From the NCBI GenBank assembly GCA_020284085.1, contig JACEVL010000081.1:597501-661500 (forward strand): a stretch of DNA of 64,000 nt. The letters run 5' to 3'. The translations under genes and the position numbers were made by a program. Every line of letters begins with the position of its first letter. The first letter of the stretch is position 1. The stretch comes from Aporrectodea caliginosa (lineage: Eukaryota > Annelida > Clitellata > Crassiclitellata > Lumbricidae). Positions 19,960-31,644 of this stretch are shown in pieces. Under the pieces are notes generated by a model. The model did no database searches, was not told the origin of the DNA, and saw only the letters and a list, made by a program, of their open reading frames with translations.

Positions 19960-22874
19960 TGTTTTCATTTAAGATGACGGAATATTCTGGCAAATCGAAT
20001 GAAGAGATGACATCTGCATTCATCGTTAGCACATGCCAATTACTTCCAAAGCATTTTTCTCCCACTTCTGATCATATGCATGACTTAATCAGGTCCAGAG
20101 AAAACAAAACAAAACATTATTCTATTTTGTGTGGCAGCCAAGCGGAGTTCTATATTCGACCACTGAATAAATGCATTATGGACACTGATTACTTGTCGTG
20201 CAGTGCTGATGAGCTGGCATTCAGTGGTGACTGTCCAGTGTTGCCCAGCGATATGAGTGGCCTAGCCGATGCGCTCGCATGCTACGAGATTGAATCAAAC
20301 GACAGCTATCCAGGTTTTGTTCGATTACGGGTTTTTGGTGAAATGAACTATAACTGGAAACATAAAAATTACGAAATAAACCAAGTAGTTCATCCAGTTA
20401 TCTACATGGCGCTGAATATGGCTAATATCGCAACTTCTTATGTTCATCGTATTTCTCATATATTGGATAGAAGCATGTTGCCAAGTATTGTTTGTGGTCC
20501 AGCAATTAAATCTCAAAACCACTCTAAGACTGAGTTGGAAAGTGATGTCGTAAAAAGTCTATTTTGCCCTCAGTGGCCTAGAGAAGCAAAACATTGGCCT
20601 ATACGACTTCGGAAATACGGATGGCCGACGATTGATACAATCTCTGAGGTTGTTCAAAATGGTTGTCATGTTGTCTATGTCCAGCATCGTGCTTGCAGAG
20701 ACGATAAACTACAGTGGAGATTATCATTTTCAGTCGCAGAAGTAATTTTACTTCAGAGCTGGACTCAAATTCATCAGATTGTCTATCATTTGCTGAGATT
20801 CTTCGCAAAGAGAGAATTGATACAAAAGGATTGTCCAAAGGAGGACGAGGTTCTCTGTCCGTATCATTTAAAGACGCTGATGTTATGGACTTGTGAAGAA
20901 ATGCCACCTGAATGGTGGAATTCCCCGTCTGTCATTACGATCTGCTGTGAGTTGCTAATAAAGCTTTCGAAATGGCTAAAGAGGAGATTCTGTCCGAACT
21001 ATTTTATTCCTGAAGCAAATCTATTTTATGAGCCATCGAGTTTCACAATGCTTCAAAAGACCGAAAGACGACTTAATGAATTTCACAATTGTGGCATTCT
21101 TTCTCATTGGTTCGTTGAGAATTACATACTGCCAATCACTCGGACACAATTTCAATTTTCGAATACAAAAAATGTAGAACCAGATTTCATGGATTATTTG
21201 ATGCCTCTTCTTGAATTTCGGAAAACGACTGAATTAGTAGCTTTGGATATGTTCTTTTGTGTCAGAATCTACAATTCTTACCAGAAATGTCGTCGTGCAA
21301 TTAAATGCGGTTTCAATTCCGGACTAAGCCAGGGCTTAAAATTTGGACAATACACAGCACGTATTAATTTTAACTTATATGAAGTTAATTGTCTCCCAGC
21401 AACAGAGAAGGTTCTGTGCTTCAAGTATTGTAACTGTCTACTGTATATTTTGCAAACTGCATATGGTTTACGTTACGGAGAAATTTCATGGGAAAGTAGT
21501 CACTTTGTTGAATTTGTCAACACAATTTTGATGCAACCTAAAATTATTAAATCTCTGTATCATAACTTTCCAAAAATGTACACACAACAGAGTGGTCGCT
21601 TTGAATTCCTGCGTGCTCAGAATCTCATGCAAAATTTAACTGGATCAAATAGCCGTTCAGAGTTTCGATTAGTATCTCTTATAACAAAAGAGTTTCTTAT
21701 GAAGTCTTTAGAATATAACGACTCTAAATCGAACGGCATTGCTCCTGCAGCTTTGGCCTATCTGGCTGCCCTTCATTTTGCCACTTCAGAATATCAACAA
21801 GCAATACGCTTCTGTCTAGCAGTTCCTGTGGATCACACTTCCGCAAAGGATAAGGAAACATTGAATGCAGGTTGTTTGTTGTTTATTGACGATGTTGCAA
21901 GAATTGTTGGATTGTATGTTCTTAGCAAGAAGATTACCGAAGCTAATCTTCATTACATTGGCAAACGGCTTTTTCTTGATCTGCGTCTTTCGCCAGAGGT
22001 GTTTGCTCATTATTTAACTGTATTATCTGCCGAAAGAATATCCAAACATTTATACTTTTATCATGATTTGCCTGAATCAGAATTTCCTATGGACGAACAT
22101 TTGAAGTCTTTAACAAACCCGAAATGTATTGTTTCGATGAAGTCAGTTAGGCCTACTCATTTGAATGAAACCAGACAGATCATTTATCGCAGAAGAGATT
22201 CTTTGACAGAAACCGAGGCTGCTGATATGAATCCTTTGATAATTAAAGAAACAGTAATTGATGTCCTGATGGAATATGCTTTAGAAAATGTGACAACATT
22301 CTACAATGTGATTCGTAAAGACTTTGACATCCAATGCAACACAGCTGTCTGCTATCGTGCTTTGTACCTTTACAAATGTCGCCAATTCGATGAATTATTA
22401 AATTTATGTGAACGAATTCTTCAGGAGCCTGATCTGCAGAATGATTTGAAGGAGCATGCATTTGCGAATGTGTTGGTGATTCCACCGTTTGACTCTTTTT
22501 TTCATGGAGACGTGCAGTCGTTGCTTGGATTTCACACACTATGTTATTATTTATCACCTCTCAATGACGAAATTCTTAAATCTAAGGGTGAGCCTACTAT
22601 CTATTCAACGTTTGAACACTGGTTTGCCTACAATGTGTACTTTCATAAGGTCGAACTCGCACAATTTCTCATCAAATGGCGTTGCTCCGCTAAAGATTAT
22701 TATTTTCTTGGAAGACATTTTCTTGCAAGATATTTGAAGGTCAGATGTTGTATCGACTGTAGTCTTCCGCGTAAAGAAGCAATGACTGAATTTGCTTCTC
22801 AGAAAACCAATCTTCCCTTTGAACGCATCATTCGCAGGTTTCTTATACAAAAGCTTCGTATTATTAAAAAATAA
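19959..22874 (+). CDS. Mab-21 / cGAS-like nucleotidyltransferase-fold protein
   Basis: Single open frame of 971 codons without visible introns. Residues 55-80 carry the nucleotidyltransferase signature: G59-S60, then D75-T-D77, as in cGAS/Mab-21 proteins. Residues 114-127 (DSYPGFVRLRVFGE), 202-223 (CPQWPREAKHW, then RKYGWP) and 252-261 (QWRLSFSVAE) match the large invertebrate Mab-21 family, and 300-320 is the hallmark CPYHLKTLMLWTCEEMPPEW. The remaining 600 residues are mainly helical, with TPR-like segments near 596-620 and 795-822. Some relatives are cGAS-like receptors that sense nucleic acid and make cyclic dinucleotides; activity here is unproven. The start at 19959 is the first in-frame ATG; M6 is an alternative. 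No signal peptide was seen, so a cytosolic protein is likely. Confidence 0.88.
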   Translation: MFSFKMTEYSGKSNEEMTSAFIVSTCQLLPKHFSPTSDHMHDLIRSRENKTKHYSILCGSQAEFYIRPLNKCIMDTDYLSCSADELAFSGDCPVLPSDMSGLADALACYEIESNDSYPGFVRLRVFGEMNYNWKHKNYEINQVVHPVIYMALNMANIATSYVHRISHILDRSMLPSIVCGPAIKSQNHSKTELESDVVKSLFCPQWPREAKHWPIRLRKYGWPTIDTISEVVQNGCHVVYVQHRACRDDKLQWRLSFSVAEVILLQSWTQIHQIVYHLLRFFAKRELIQKDCPKEDEVLCPYHLKTLMLWTCEEMPPEWWNSPSVITICCELLIKLSKWLKRRFCPNYFIPEANLFYEPSSFTMLQKTERRLNEFHNCGILSHWFVENYILPITRTQFQFSNTKNVEPDFMDYLMPLLEFRKTTELVALDMFFCVRIYNSYQKCRRAIKCGFNSGLSQGLKFGQYTARINFNLYEVNCLPATEKVLCFKYCNCLLYILQTAYGLRYGEISWESSHFVEFVNTILMQPKIIKSLYHNFPKMYTQQSGRFEFLRAQNLMQNLTGSNSRSEFRLVSLITKEFLMKSLEYNDSKSNGIAPAALAYLAALHFATSEYQQAIRFCLAVPVDHTSAKDKETLNAGCLLFIDDVARIVGLYVLSKKITEANLHYIGKRLFLDLRLSPEVFAHYLTVLSAERISKHLYFYHDLPESEFPMDEHLKSLTNPKCIVSMKSVRPTHLNETRQIIYRRRDSLTETEAADMNPLIIKETVIDVLMEYALENVTTFYNVIRKDFDIQCNTAVCYRALYLYKCRQFDELLNLCERILQEPDLQNDLKEHAFANVLVIPPFDSFFHGDVQSLLGFHTLCYYLSPLNDEILKSKGEPTIYSTFEHWFAYNVYFHKVELAQFLIKWRCSAKDYYFLGRHFLARYLKVRCCIDCSLPRKEAMTEFASQKTNLPFERIIRRFLIQKLRIIKK

Positions 22875-23750
22875 TTAGAAGTTTTGGTATCATGTGAAAT
22901 TTGTTTGTTTAATATGTGATGCGGACAACTGAAACGTAGGCTACGTCTAAGGTTTTGTCACGTGACCCGACTTAGAGCATAACCGTCCTAATCTTCCTTA
23001 TCGCTGCTGCAGGGATTCGAAGTTTGACTGACAGGTTCTTTACACGCTATTCGTAGTGAGCCTGAAGTTTTAGTGAGTCTGAGGGCACTCGCGACTTCTT
23101 TCAGTGCTTGCTGGGAAGGGCAAATCTCTCATAATATATATAGGCATACGCTGCATATGTCCTAGTATATGGGACCATGTATTAATTATTGCATTATATG
23201 CTAAAAGTGCAGCCCAAATGAGAATGTTGTCCTATATGGGATACTATTTGGAACCATGTGTAATACATATGAAGCCCATACAGGAACATTGTCATGTGGC
23301 TTAATTTGACCTACACACGAAGTAGCTATTGGGCAAGTTTCTGATGAACCACGATGATTGACGAACAAGGAAAACGCCAAAAAGTAGCTTATTGACAGGC
23401 GCTTAGTACAAAAATGGTTAGGCGTGGACGGGGGGCGACGGGGGTGGGGGTGCTAAATCGGTGGATCAGGTATGATCGGTTCCAGGTTTCTGGACAGAAA
23501 TTAGGATGTAATCTGATGACATAAATCGATTGCCGCGTTAAATTTCTAATTATTATTGTTTCTATTTGTTTGATTTACTGAAATATTAGAAATGCAGCAT
23601 AAGAAGTGCACGAGAAAAAGAAATAAACGTGACTGGTTCATTAGAAAGGTTAATAACATAAGATCAATAATTTCTCAGGTTAAGGATGGCTCTCTAATCT
23701 AAAATTGTATTTTTATTACGAAAATATTTCGTTTAGGCTACTGCTGTGTG
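22875..23750. other. Downstream spacer of the Mab-21 gene
   Basis: No gene recognised. AATAAA near 23621 is a possible but distant polyadenylation signal. Short repeated words (CCATGTATT, GGAACCATGTG) near 23160-23290 are not enough to define a repeat. Confidence 0.35.
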
Positions 23751-23751
23751 G

Positions 23752-23955
23752 CACGGTGGCCTATTGGTTACAGCGGTTGGTCTGTAAAGTGGAGAGTACG
23801 GGTTCAATCCTCGTCCGGGGCGGTTACTGAGTAGGGACCGTGAGCAAGTCTTTCGCTCTGCAATATAATTGTAATTGCGTCATCGGTGCTCTGCCGAATG
23901 GGCGTGTGCACTTATGAACTTTGGTAGAAGCGCGATATCAAACTTAATGCAGTTG
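23752..23955 (+). mobile_element. tRNA-derived SINE with TTGTA tail, second subfamily
   Basis: The head GGCACGGTGGCCTATTGG and B box GGTTCAATCC differ from the 1705 SINE, but the body shares GTAGGGACCGTGAGCAAGTC, GCAATATAATTG and the GCGCGATATCAAAC end with a TTGTATTGTA tail. It has a different tRNA-type head on a common body. Confidence 0.78.
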
Positions 23956-23959
23956 TATT

Positions 23960-26900
23960 GTACCAAAATTTAATGCAGTAGGCCTAACTGTTGTACTGAA
24001 TTTTATTGTCAGTAGTCTGCTACCAAAATTATGCTCAGGGCATAGTTTGTCTAGTATAAACTTCAACTTTTAGCACAAACTTGTTGGAACCGTGTGATCG
24101 TTCCCACTGCTGACGGCGACGTGGCTTTTGTAAATGAAAATTGTAAAAAAATTATAGTTCCAATTATTCTATACTTCAGAAAGGCTTCCAGGTAATTTAT
24201 TATAATTCAACTAAGTAAATCAATATCATTTCAGTTAGAAATATCAGGGGACATTATTGTGACAATCTGTGCAATTAGGCTATAAACTCATGCATAGTAT
24301 TTAATATGATCAATACTAACAAGCCCCAGTCTCGAGATTTCTATAGCGCCAAACGACGCAGAAGCGTTAAACATTGCACAACAGGAGGCAAATTAGATAA
24401 ATTTCCGTCTTCACCTTTGGACGGCTTACACAAAGAGTAAAATTATAATTTTTAATTTTTAAATACATTGTAGGGCATGAATTAGTTATAAAAATTATTT
24501 TTATTCTATTATTTAAGTAATTAGTACGAGAAAAATTATAAAGTCCAATTTTAACCCGAAATTGCATTGTCCTTTCTAATGGTGAGTCAATTACGTTAGA
24601 GTGACAGCTCAAACGCTGAACTGATGTTTTGTAATTTTTAGATAATTTACTTACATATATCCATTGATCTACATGTATATGGTTTTTATTAACTTATTAA
24701 CGAACTAAATAATTAAAAAGAACCTCTGTCTTCAAATATTGGTTACAACACCGTTACGAATGGGTTTTTGCAATATGTGGAATAAATTGAAAACTCTCGG
24801 TTTTTGAATTGAAAGCTAAAATAAAAAATTAAGCCAAAATGTCAAATTTAGGCTCTGCTCAATATTGAGTATGCTTTAGCACTGCTAGTAAAATTTTGTG
24901 TAAGAATTTTTTTATTTTGCATGACTTTCTTTTTCTCCAATTCTATTTCTGAATTTGATGCCTGTTGTGAAATATACCCATATATATAGTGCCCTAACAA
25001 ACATATTAGCCTATGATATCTCTATAATTGCAGTCATCATTTAATCATCCATAAGCAATCAGTTGAACTTTGATAATGATCATTATAATGTTTCTGGTGA
25101 TGATCTCATTCATTTCTTCATGTGTTTTATACTCCCTCAGTAGGCCTACTTCTTCCATTTAGGGCCATTTTGCAGTTTTTCGTGTTGCAATTATGACTCC
25201 ATAGTCAGTAGGCTGCGAAAGTGTACCATCAGCTGACTGACTGATTATTAGGGTGGTCCTTAGAAATAAAAGTGTGAATCTATTGTTCGCCAAGGTGCCA
25301 TTCGGTTCCATTTCATCCAGAAACATCACACAAAAAGTTGTATGAAAAAATATTAATATTTAGGACTCGCACAACACCATCAAAGTTTTACCCCTTATCA
25401 AATATAGGAACACTTGAAAAGTAAGCATAATAGTTGTAATCAACCATGAAAAGTGAACATTTAAACCAGGAATAAATTCAACTGCCTGTAGTAGGTCTAG
25501 ATTTTAGTTTGATCGTCTGCTAGTTCCGTTTTAGTCTTAAAGCTGGTGGTAAAACACCCCATCGCTGGGTCCTCAAATTGAAATTCCATTTATTTGTATC
25601 GTACATGTAAATTAGTCTTTAAAACTCCGTAGGTTTGATCCTCAAGGTGTTTATACAGTTTTTTGTTTTAAGATGCTTGGTGTCCTTAGCCTAATCAGGT
25701 TATTAACTGATTGAAACTCCAAACATATCAGTTTCAAATAAAAAGAAATATATTTTAAATATCATATATTAATCAGTTTTAGGAGTAAATGTATTTAGCT
25801 GATATTTATTAGGTTAACCTAGTTTGTTCGTAGCAAAGAAGTCCTTACATTTACCACCAGTTCTGAATTCCTTGCCAGTATGTTGAGGTTTTTGTAGTTT
25901 TCAGCTTTCACTGAATTTTGGTGATTTTTATACTCTAATATTAAAGTTGATATTTACTGTTTTACTTATGAGCGAATGTTAGGTGGGCCACTATATAAAT
26001 TCCATTTTGCATAACACTGCATAACTTTACTCATTTTGAGTCAATTTATGACTTGTTTTTTAGCTGATTTGGCAGCTGTTCATTTATCTTGAAATTTTCA
26101 AAGCATGTTATCACATCAATTGATTTTAGTGAAGATTTCTATGCGTCTTGTTTATTTTGGAGTGGATTTCTTCAGTTTTACGTAAGAAATGAATTTATTG
26201 CCATGCATACATCGTTGGCTGTTGTCGATTTCTCACTGGAGTTACCCAGCTTAATGTTTGCTGTTTGGATTGAGTTAATGTTTTTCAGGAAATTTTAATA
26301 TCGTTTTATAGCATGGACAACTGCATACAACTGTAGTCTTGTTGTGTCGTATATATGACTTGCATTATTTTATTGTAAAGTATTATTAGAATTATGGCAT
26401 TGTATTGTATCATGTGTCAAACAACCAAACCAGCATATATCTTATGCGATTCTGAAAATACCAATGCATTGCGTCAATGATTAACATTGCAATCTATTGC
26501 ATACGATCGCATTGTATCGCATTAGGTTTCATTGCATTTCATTGTAACGCATGACATCGCATTTCATTTACCTGTATGGTATTTTATCAACAGCACTATG
26601 CTGTAAATTTCAGTTGAAGAAAGATGATATGTTTGAGAGGTTTGTAGAAGACAATGTATAAATGTAGATCTGCATATTTGCCGTGGAAGAACTGCAACAC
26701 ATATTACATATCAAGTATTACATCATATTATAAGGGAATTGTTGTATTGAATGCAGAGTCATATTGCATACATTTGCAGAACAGCTGAGATACATCATGT
26801 GTGGCATATTACTCTGCAACTGTATTACGTATATAACTGAGGAATATGATGCAGTGCTGTGATTTCATGTGAAGCCTGTTAGAGAAGTAAGTTACTTTGA

Positions 26901-27382
26901 ATTGTTTGGTTTTCATAAATCACTTCGTCTGTGGTTCTGTGACCTTTCAACGTAGGTCATATTCATCATGTTATCCTGAGTCAGATCTGGCATTTTTCTA
27001 AAGGTTTTGTTGTCTCTCTTTTGTTCCATATTTTATTCCAACATTTTGCAGTTTCTACCTCTTCTTCCTCTTTCACCTTCAGCTCTTCGACAGTCCCACA
27101 GCATGGCTCACTCTACTTGTTGACTAACTCCACTTGTTACTCATTCTCTGTATTTACACTCTGAATCCACTCGACTCACTCACTGACTCAACAATTTCAA
27201 CTTTCCACTTTGCACCCTCTTTCATGCACTTTAACTTCATTTTTCAAGCTGTTTCTTTTCATTTGCACTGTTTAATACTCAGTTGTTGACACTAAGTCAG
27301 TTTTTAAACATATCAATCGGAAATGTGAACAGTAACAGTTTCAGTTAGACAGATCTTAATATTTGGTTTATTGTGAACTGTA
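23960..27382. other. Long AT-rich intergenic region
   Basis: About 3.4 kb without a supported gene. A 69-codon frame at 26089-26298 has no recognised motif. Repeated GCATT-type words lie at about 26450-26580. AGGGTGGTCC near 25250 looks like one end of an unknown transposon. Introns or distal exons cannot be ruled out. Confidence 0.4.
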
Positions 27383-27568
27383 TAATTTACCAGTGGCGGC
27401 GCCAGGATTTCAGGTTTGGGGGGCTAAAGCTCAAAAAGCCATGGTAAGTTATTCCCATTGGGATGCGACGACCTTTTTTTGTTGCTTAAAACCTTTCCTT
27501 TGGGGGCTGAACCGCAGTTAGGGGGGGCTAAGCACCCCTAGCCTCCTGGCGCCGCCACTGTAATTTAC
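27383..27568. mobile_element. 170-bp hAT MITE with exact 8-bp duplication
   Basis: The element 27391-27560 starts CAGTGGCGGCGCCAGGA and ends TCCTGGCGCCGCCACTG. TAATTTAC is present exactly on both sides (27383-27390 and 27561-27568). CAGTG ends and an 8-bp duplication are diagnostic of hAT. It is non-coding. Confidence 0.92.
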
Positions 27569-27654
27569 TTGTAAATTTATTCATTTGGTCGCTTGTTGTT
27601 TGAGTGGTCGCTTTGTGATGCAATGTGCGAATTGAGACCTCCTTCCTTTTGGAG

Positions 27655-27905
27655 AAACTGAAGCACTGTATTGGTTAGCATGCTCGACTGCAAATTGAGA
27701 GGTTGGGGATTCAGATAATGTCAGTGCAGAAAGATGTTTCGAGATATCTGCTCCACTTGCACTGTTGCCAAATCGGATATAAAATTATGACAATGAGTAC
27801 ACTCTCAGTGGGAAGAACAAGTAGCAAGGGGCGGAATGGCCACCTGCCCTCATATACCAAGGATAGAAAATAAAGTTGCTACTATTTGATATCCATGGCT
27901 GCCTC
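27655..27905 (+). mobile_element. Degenerate tRNA-SINE-like sequence
   Basis: TTAGCATGCTCGACTGCAAA with GGTTGGGGATTCAGAT resembles a decayed tRNA promoter. It is followed by a non-coding body ending AAAATAAAGTTGCTACTATT. A second B-box-like GGGTTCAAATCTC is at about 28050. Confidence 0.35.
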
Positions 27906-28319
27906 TCAAGGTTAGTTTAAGGGACTGCTGTTCTTACTTACAAAAATTACTGCAGCTGTTAACAGTTAGTGTTATCAGTGTTATCAGTATCAGTTGCTGG
28001 CAGTACACAGAGTGGCCACGCCAGCTGACTGGGAGTGCATGAACAAGGGTTCAAATCTCAGTAAAATATTAAGATGTAATGAGAAGAAAGATGTAATAGC
28101 TAGTTTTGTCATTTCTTATATTTGAAATCTGACTATATTTTCTCTTTGTGTTCGGTTTATTTACAACTGTTGGAAAAGAATTGAAAGTACCAAGATAAAC
28201 TCAAGACGTGTCATTCTTTCTGATAGAGTGAATTGCATGCAAGCTATTCAGCTATTCATTAGGTGGCAGATTAACTCTTCATTTGGATCAACCTTTTGTT
28301 AAAGAAATTGCAGACTTAT

Positions 28320-28344
28320 TATTATATATATATATATATATATA
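28320..28344. repeat. Short (TA)n tract
   Basis: About 11 TA units. Confidence 0.9.
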
Positions 28345-28465
28345 ATTATGAGAATCTAAGGTCATACTCAGATCTTGAACTGATTATTGGCTATCCTCAA
28401 AGGGTAGAAATATTTTGCCCCAAACAATATAAAATGCATATACAATTTGATACACAATGTGATTC

Positions 28466-30850
28466 ATTCATTCATTCCGAGCATTTATATAGCGCTCCTT
28501 CAAGGAACCTACTCAGAGGCGCTCCCAGCCCAGCCACGGCTAAACAGAGAAGACTTGAGAAGGCGGCAGTAAGCAGGCAAATTGCTGCGAGGCATCAAGC
28601 GCAGCTCAAGTGGGAGCCCATTCCAGGTTGAGGGTCCAACAACCGAGAAGGCTCGGCGCTGCTTGAGACATAAACGGGCCCGGGGACAAGGAGCTCTCCC
28701 TTGGCCGAGGAACGCAGAGCCCGACGGGGGGCTAGGTCAGAGACAGGACGACAGAGGTCAGATAGGTATGATGGAGCACAGCCAGCAAGGCACCGCCAAA
28801 CTAAGGCTGCTATCCTGTAAGAGATGCGCTGCGAGGCAGGAAGCCAGTGCAGAACATCGCGCATGTAAGCAGAGACTGAAGCGTATTTTGGAATACGACC
28901 AATCAGTCGGGCAGCAGAGCGGAGGACCCGGTCAAGACGGCTTATTAGGCCAGAAGGGAGACCAGCGAGAATCGAACTACAGTTATCGACTCTGCTGGTA
29001 ACAAAGGCATGGACAAGAACAACGGCAGCATCATGAGAGAGAGAGCGGAGCACAACACGCAGCTGGCGGAGCTGGTAGTAACAGCTTCGCGTAAGCAAGT
29101 TAACATGTTGCGAAAAACTAAGCTCTTGGTCGAGCGTCGCTCCAAGGTCACGTACAGTAAGTGAAAAAGTGACATGAGGGTAAGTTTCAGCCAACAGTTG
29201 CATGTCTACACCGGCCAGCTGTCGGCGACTACCAAGCCAGATAAATTGAGTTTTGGATGGGTTTAAGAGCAGACGGTTCGAGGCCATCCAACCAGAGAGG
29301 GCATCAATAGCACGGCACATCAGCCCAACAGAGGCCACCGCATCGGCCGCACGGCAGTGGACATAAGCTTGTATATCATCAGCATAAAGCTGATGCAGCA
29401 GCCCACTAGACCGCAGCAGGGAGCTAATATCAGCTGTATAAAGGATGTACAGCAAAGGGCCCAAAACCGACCCTTGGGGTACACCAAAAGGGGCAGGGAC
29501 CCAACGGGACCTAGAGGACCCAACAACAGCACAGTTTGTGCGCCCAGTGAGAAAGGAAGAAAGCCAATCTAAGGGTTTGCCAGACAGCCCAAAGGAGACA
29601 GAAAGACGCTGAAGCAGAATTGAGTGGTCGACAGAATCAAATGCCGAACTGACATCAAATAGGGCCAATAGAGTTATCTGACCACTGTCCATGGCGCCAT
29701 AGAAGTCCGAAAGAAGGCGAACCAACAAAGTCTCGGTGGAATGATTCCTCCGAAAACCCGACTGTAAGGGAGGTAGCAACCCATGCATGTCTAAATAAAC
29801 AAACAGTTGGTTAGCTACAATACGCTCTAAAGTTTTAGAGAGGAATGTTACATTAGCGATAGGACGGTAATTCGCAGGATCACTTGCGTCCAGTCCATCT
29901 CGCTTCAAGACAGGAAGAAGAACAGATCGCTTCTGTGACGCAGGCAGTTCAGCTTCCTGAATCGACCGGTTACAGAGCTCGGTGAGGAAGGGAAGGAGGT
30001 CGTCAACGAGCTCTTGGACGAGGAATGTGGGCACAGGGTCCAACTCACACGTCTTCGGTGCAGAGGCCAGAATGAGTTGACGTAACTCCAGGCTTGTGAC
30101 CTCATTAAGGATGGAGAGACGAGCGTCAGTAGTAGTGAAGTCTGGTGGAGGAGCTGTAGAAGTAGCAGCGCGGATGGATGCGATCTTGGCAGTAAGACGC
30201 TCCAAGAACACATCCGCGGTGAAAGGCGGAGGAGACTGCGGCTGGTGGCTTGATGAATGGCGACCAAGAAGACCATTGAACGTAGTCCAAAGTTTCTTGG
30301 GTTCCTTTGACTGGCGGATGATCAGAGACTCCCAGTATTCTCGTTCTCTGTCCCGGTAGGTGTTGTGCATTTTCCGGACGAAGCGAATCCAGGCTATCCG
30401 GTCTGAAGGAGAGCGCGTTCTCCTGTAGACTCGTTCGAGGCGCCGAGCCTGACGTCGAAGCGCTCTGCAATCCGCATTGAACCATGGGGACAGAGGACGA
30501 TGTCGAGATCGAACTGTTTGTAAAGGAAGAAATGAATCCAAGAGCTCTGACATCACTGCCTCATAGGAAGAGAACATCTCTGCCGCAGTCGAAGAGGATG
30601 AAGCTTCGACGTTATTGAAGAGAGGTTGAGCCTGAAGCGCCGAACGAAAGGCATCGCGATCTAATTTTTTCCATAGACGAATCCGTCTTGTGATGAGAAG
30701 CGAGGTTTCGCAGATGAATGGAATGGAGGCGATCACGAGACCATGGTCAGATAGGATGGGTGGATGAACGTTGACGTCCGCCACCTGGCAGTCATTCCTG
30801 GTGACTATGACAAGTTTTGAATTGGGCGAATCACCGAGAAGGCCGGCCTA
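28466..30850 (-). mobile_element. L2/CR1-like LINE, nearly intact, 5'-truncated
   Basis: The open frame runs from the truncation near 30850 to 28595 (over 729 codons). It begins in the end of the apurinic-type endonuclease (LVIVTRNDCQVADV, LSDHGLVIA), then has a linker, and the full RT: LLPVLKRDG, NYRPIANVTFLSK, LQSGFRRNHSTETLL, FDVSSAFDSVDHSIL, FGVPQGSVLGPLLYILYTAD, the catalytic LYADDIQAY, SKTQFIWLGS and VRDLGATLDQEL. A one-base deletion near 28690 shifts the last ~70 residues, where the other frame shows AFSVVGPSTWNGLP and GWAGSASE. The 3' end is GCGCTATATAAATGCTC plus a TGAA repeat. The N-terminal endonuclease is missing, so it cannot move alone. Confidence 0.9.
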
Positions 30851-31380
30851 TAGTACCTACGAACGTATGACGTCAAAAGTGGCGCACTTTCTGACTACTC
30901 CTTGTCAAATTGGATGACGTCACATTGCGAGTTAAGGAGTGATGACTGAATCAATGCTGAATGGCTTCAGGACAAACGGATGAATGGATGGATATATTAG
31001 TGAATGGACTGAGTGATTATCGACTATCGAATGAAAGAATTAAGTAATTAATCCATTATTTTCCGTTCATTTCCGTTTCAATTACGTCATAGATTGAAAA
31101 ACACTTGCTAAACTTCTAAAATTCGGTCCCTTTTCGTCAACGCTATAAGTTCTTACCATGCTTAGGCCAAAGCACAATGAGTGTGCCCGATATAATATCA
31201 TAGGCCTACGTATTCTTGGATCTCACTGGGTATTTCTTTACCTCCTTTTGTAGAACTGACACCGGATACAATCCCTACCTTCGCCGTTTTTGTCCGAATG
31301 CGGTTGAAAATCCCAGTTGACGAAAGAAGAGCGGTGCCTTATTAAAATTCCGGGAGGCAGCCATAAGTAGCCCAGAGATC
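30851..31380. other. Unassigned spacer
   Basis: No gene or clear repeat recognised. Confidence 0.35.
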
Positions 31381-31384
31381 GGTA

Positions 31385-31640
31385 TCTAATCGATTAGATT
31401 CTATTCGATTAGACAAAGAGCTAATTCTAATCGATTAGCTAAATAATTGCTAATTCTAATTCTAGTCAATTAGCCAATTTCGGAAGCTTATTCTAATTCT
31501 AATCGATGAGCAATTTAACTACTCGATTTGCTAATTTAGTAGACAAACAGCTAATTATAGGCCTGATTCTAATCGATTAGCAACAAGATATTGCTAATTT
31601 TAATGCTAATTCTAATCGATTAGCAATTTAACTACGTGCC
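31385..31640. repeat. Degenerate CTAATTCTAATCGATTAG array
   Basis: The palindromic word CTAATCGATTAG and its variants (CTAATTCTAATCGATTAG) occur about ten times in 250 bp with irregular spacing. It resembles the AATTAATTAGAATTAG-rich ends at 58832 and 61952. Probably the subterminal region of a hAT-like element. Confidence 0.65.
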
Positions 31641-31644
31641 CATG

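Noticed and set aside
22243..22850. Minus-strand frames of 81-104 codons within the Mab-21 gene
   Set aside because: Antisense shadows of an intact conserved gene, without domains.
24367..26298. Small frames of 69-81 codons
   Set aside because: Short, AT-rich, no motif and no neighbouring exon signal.
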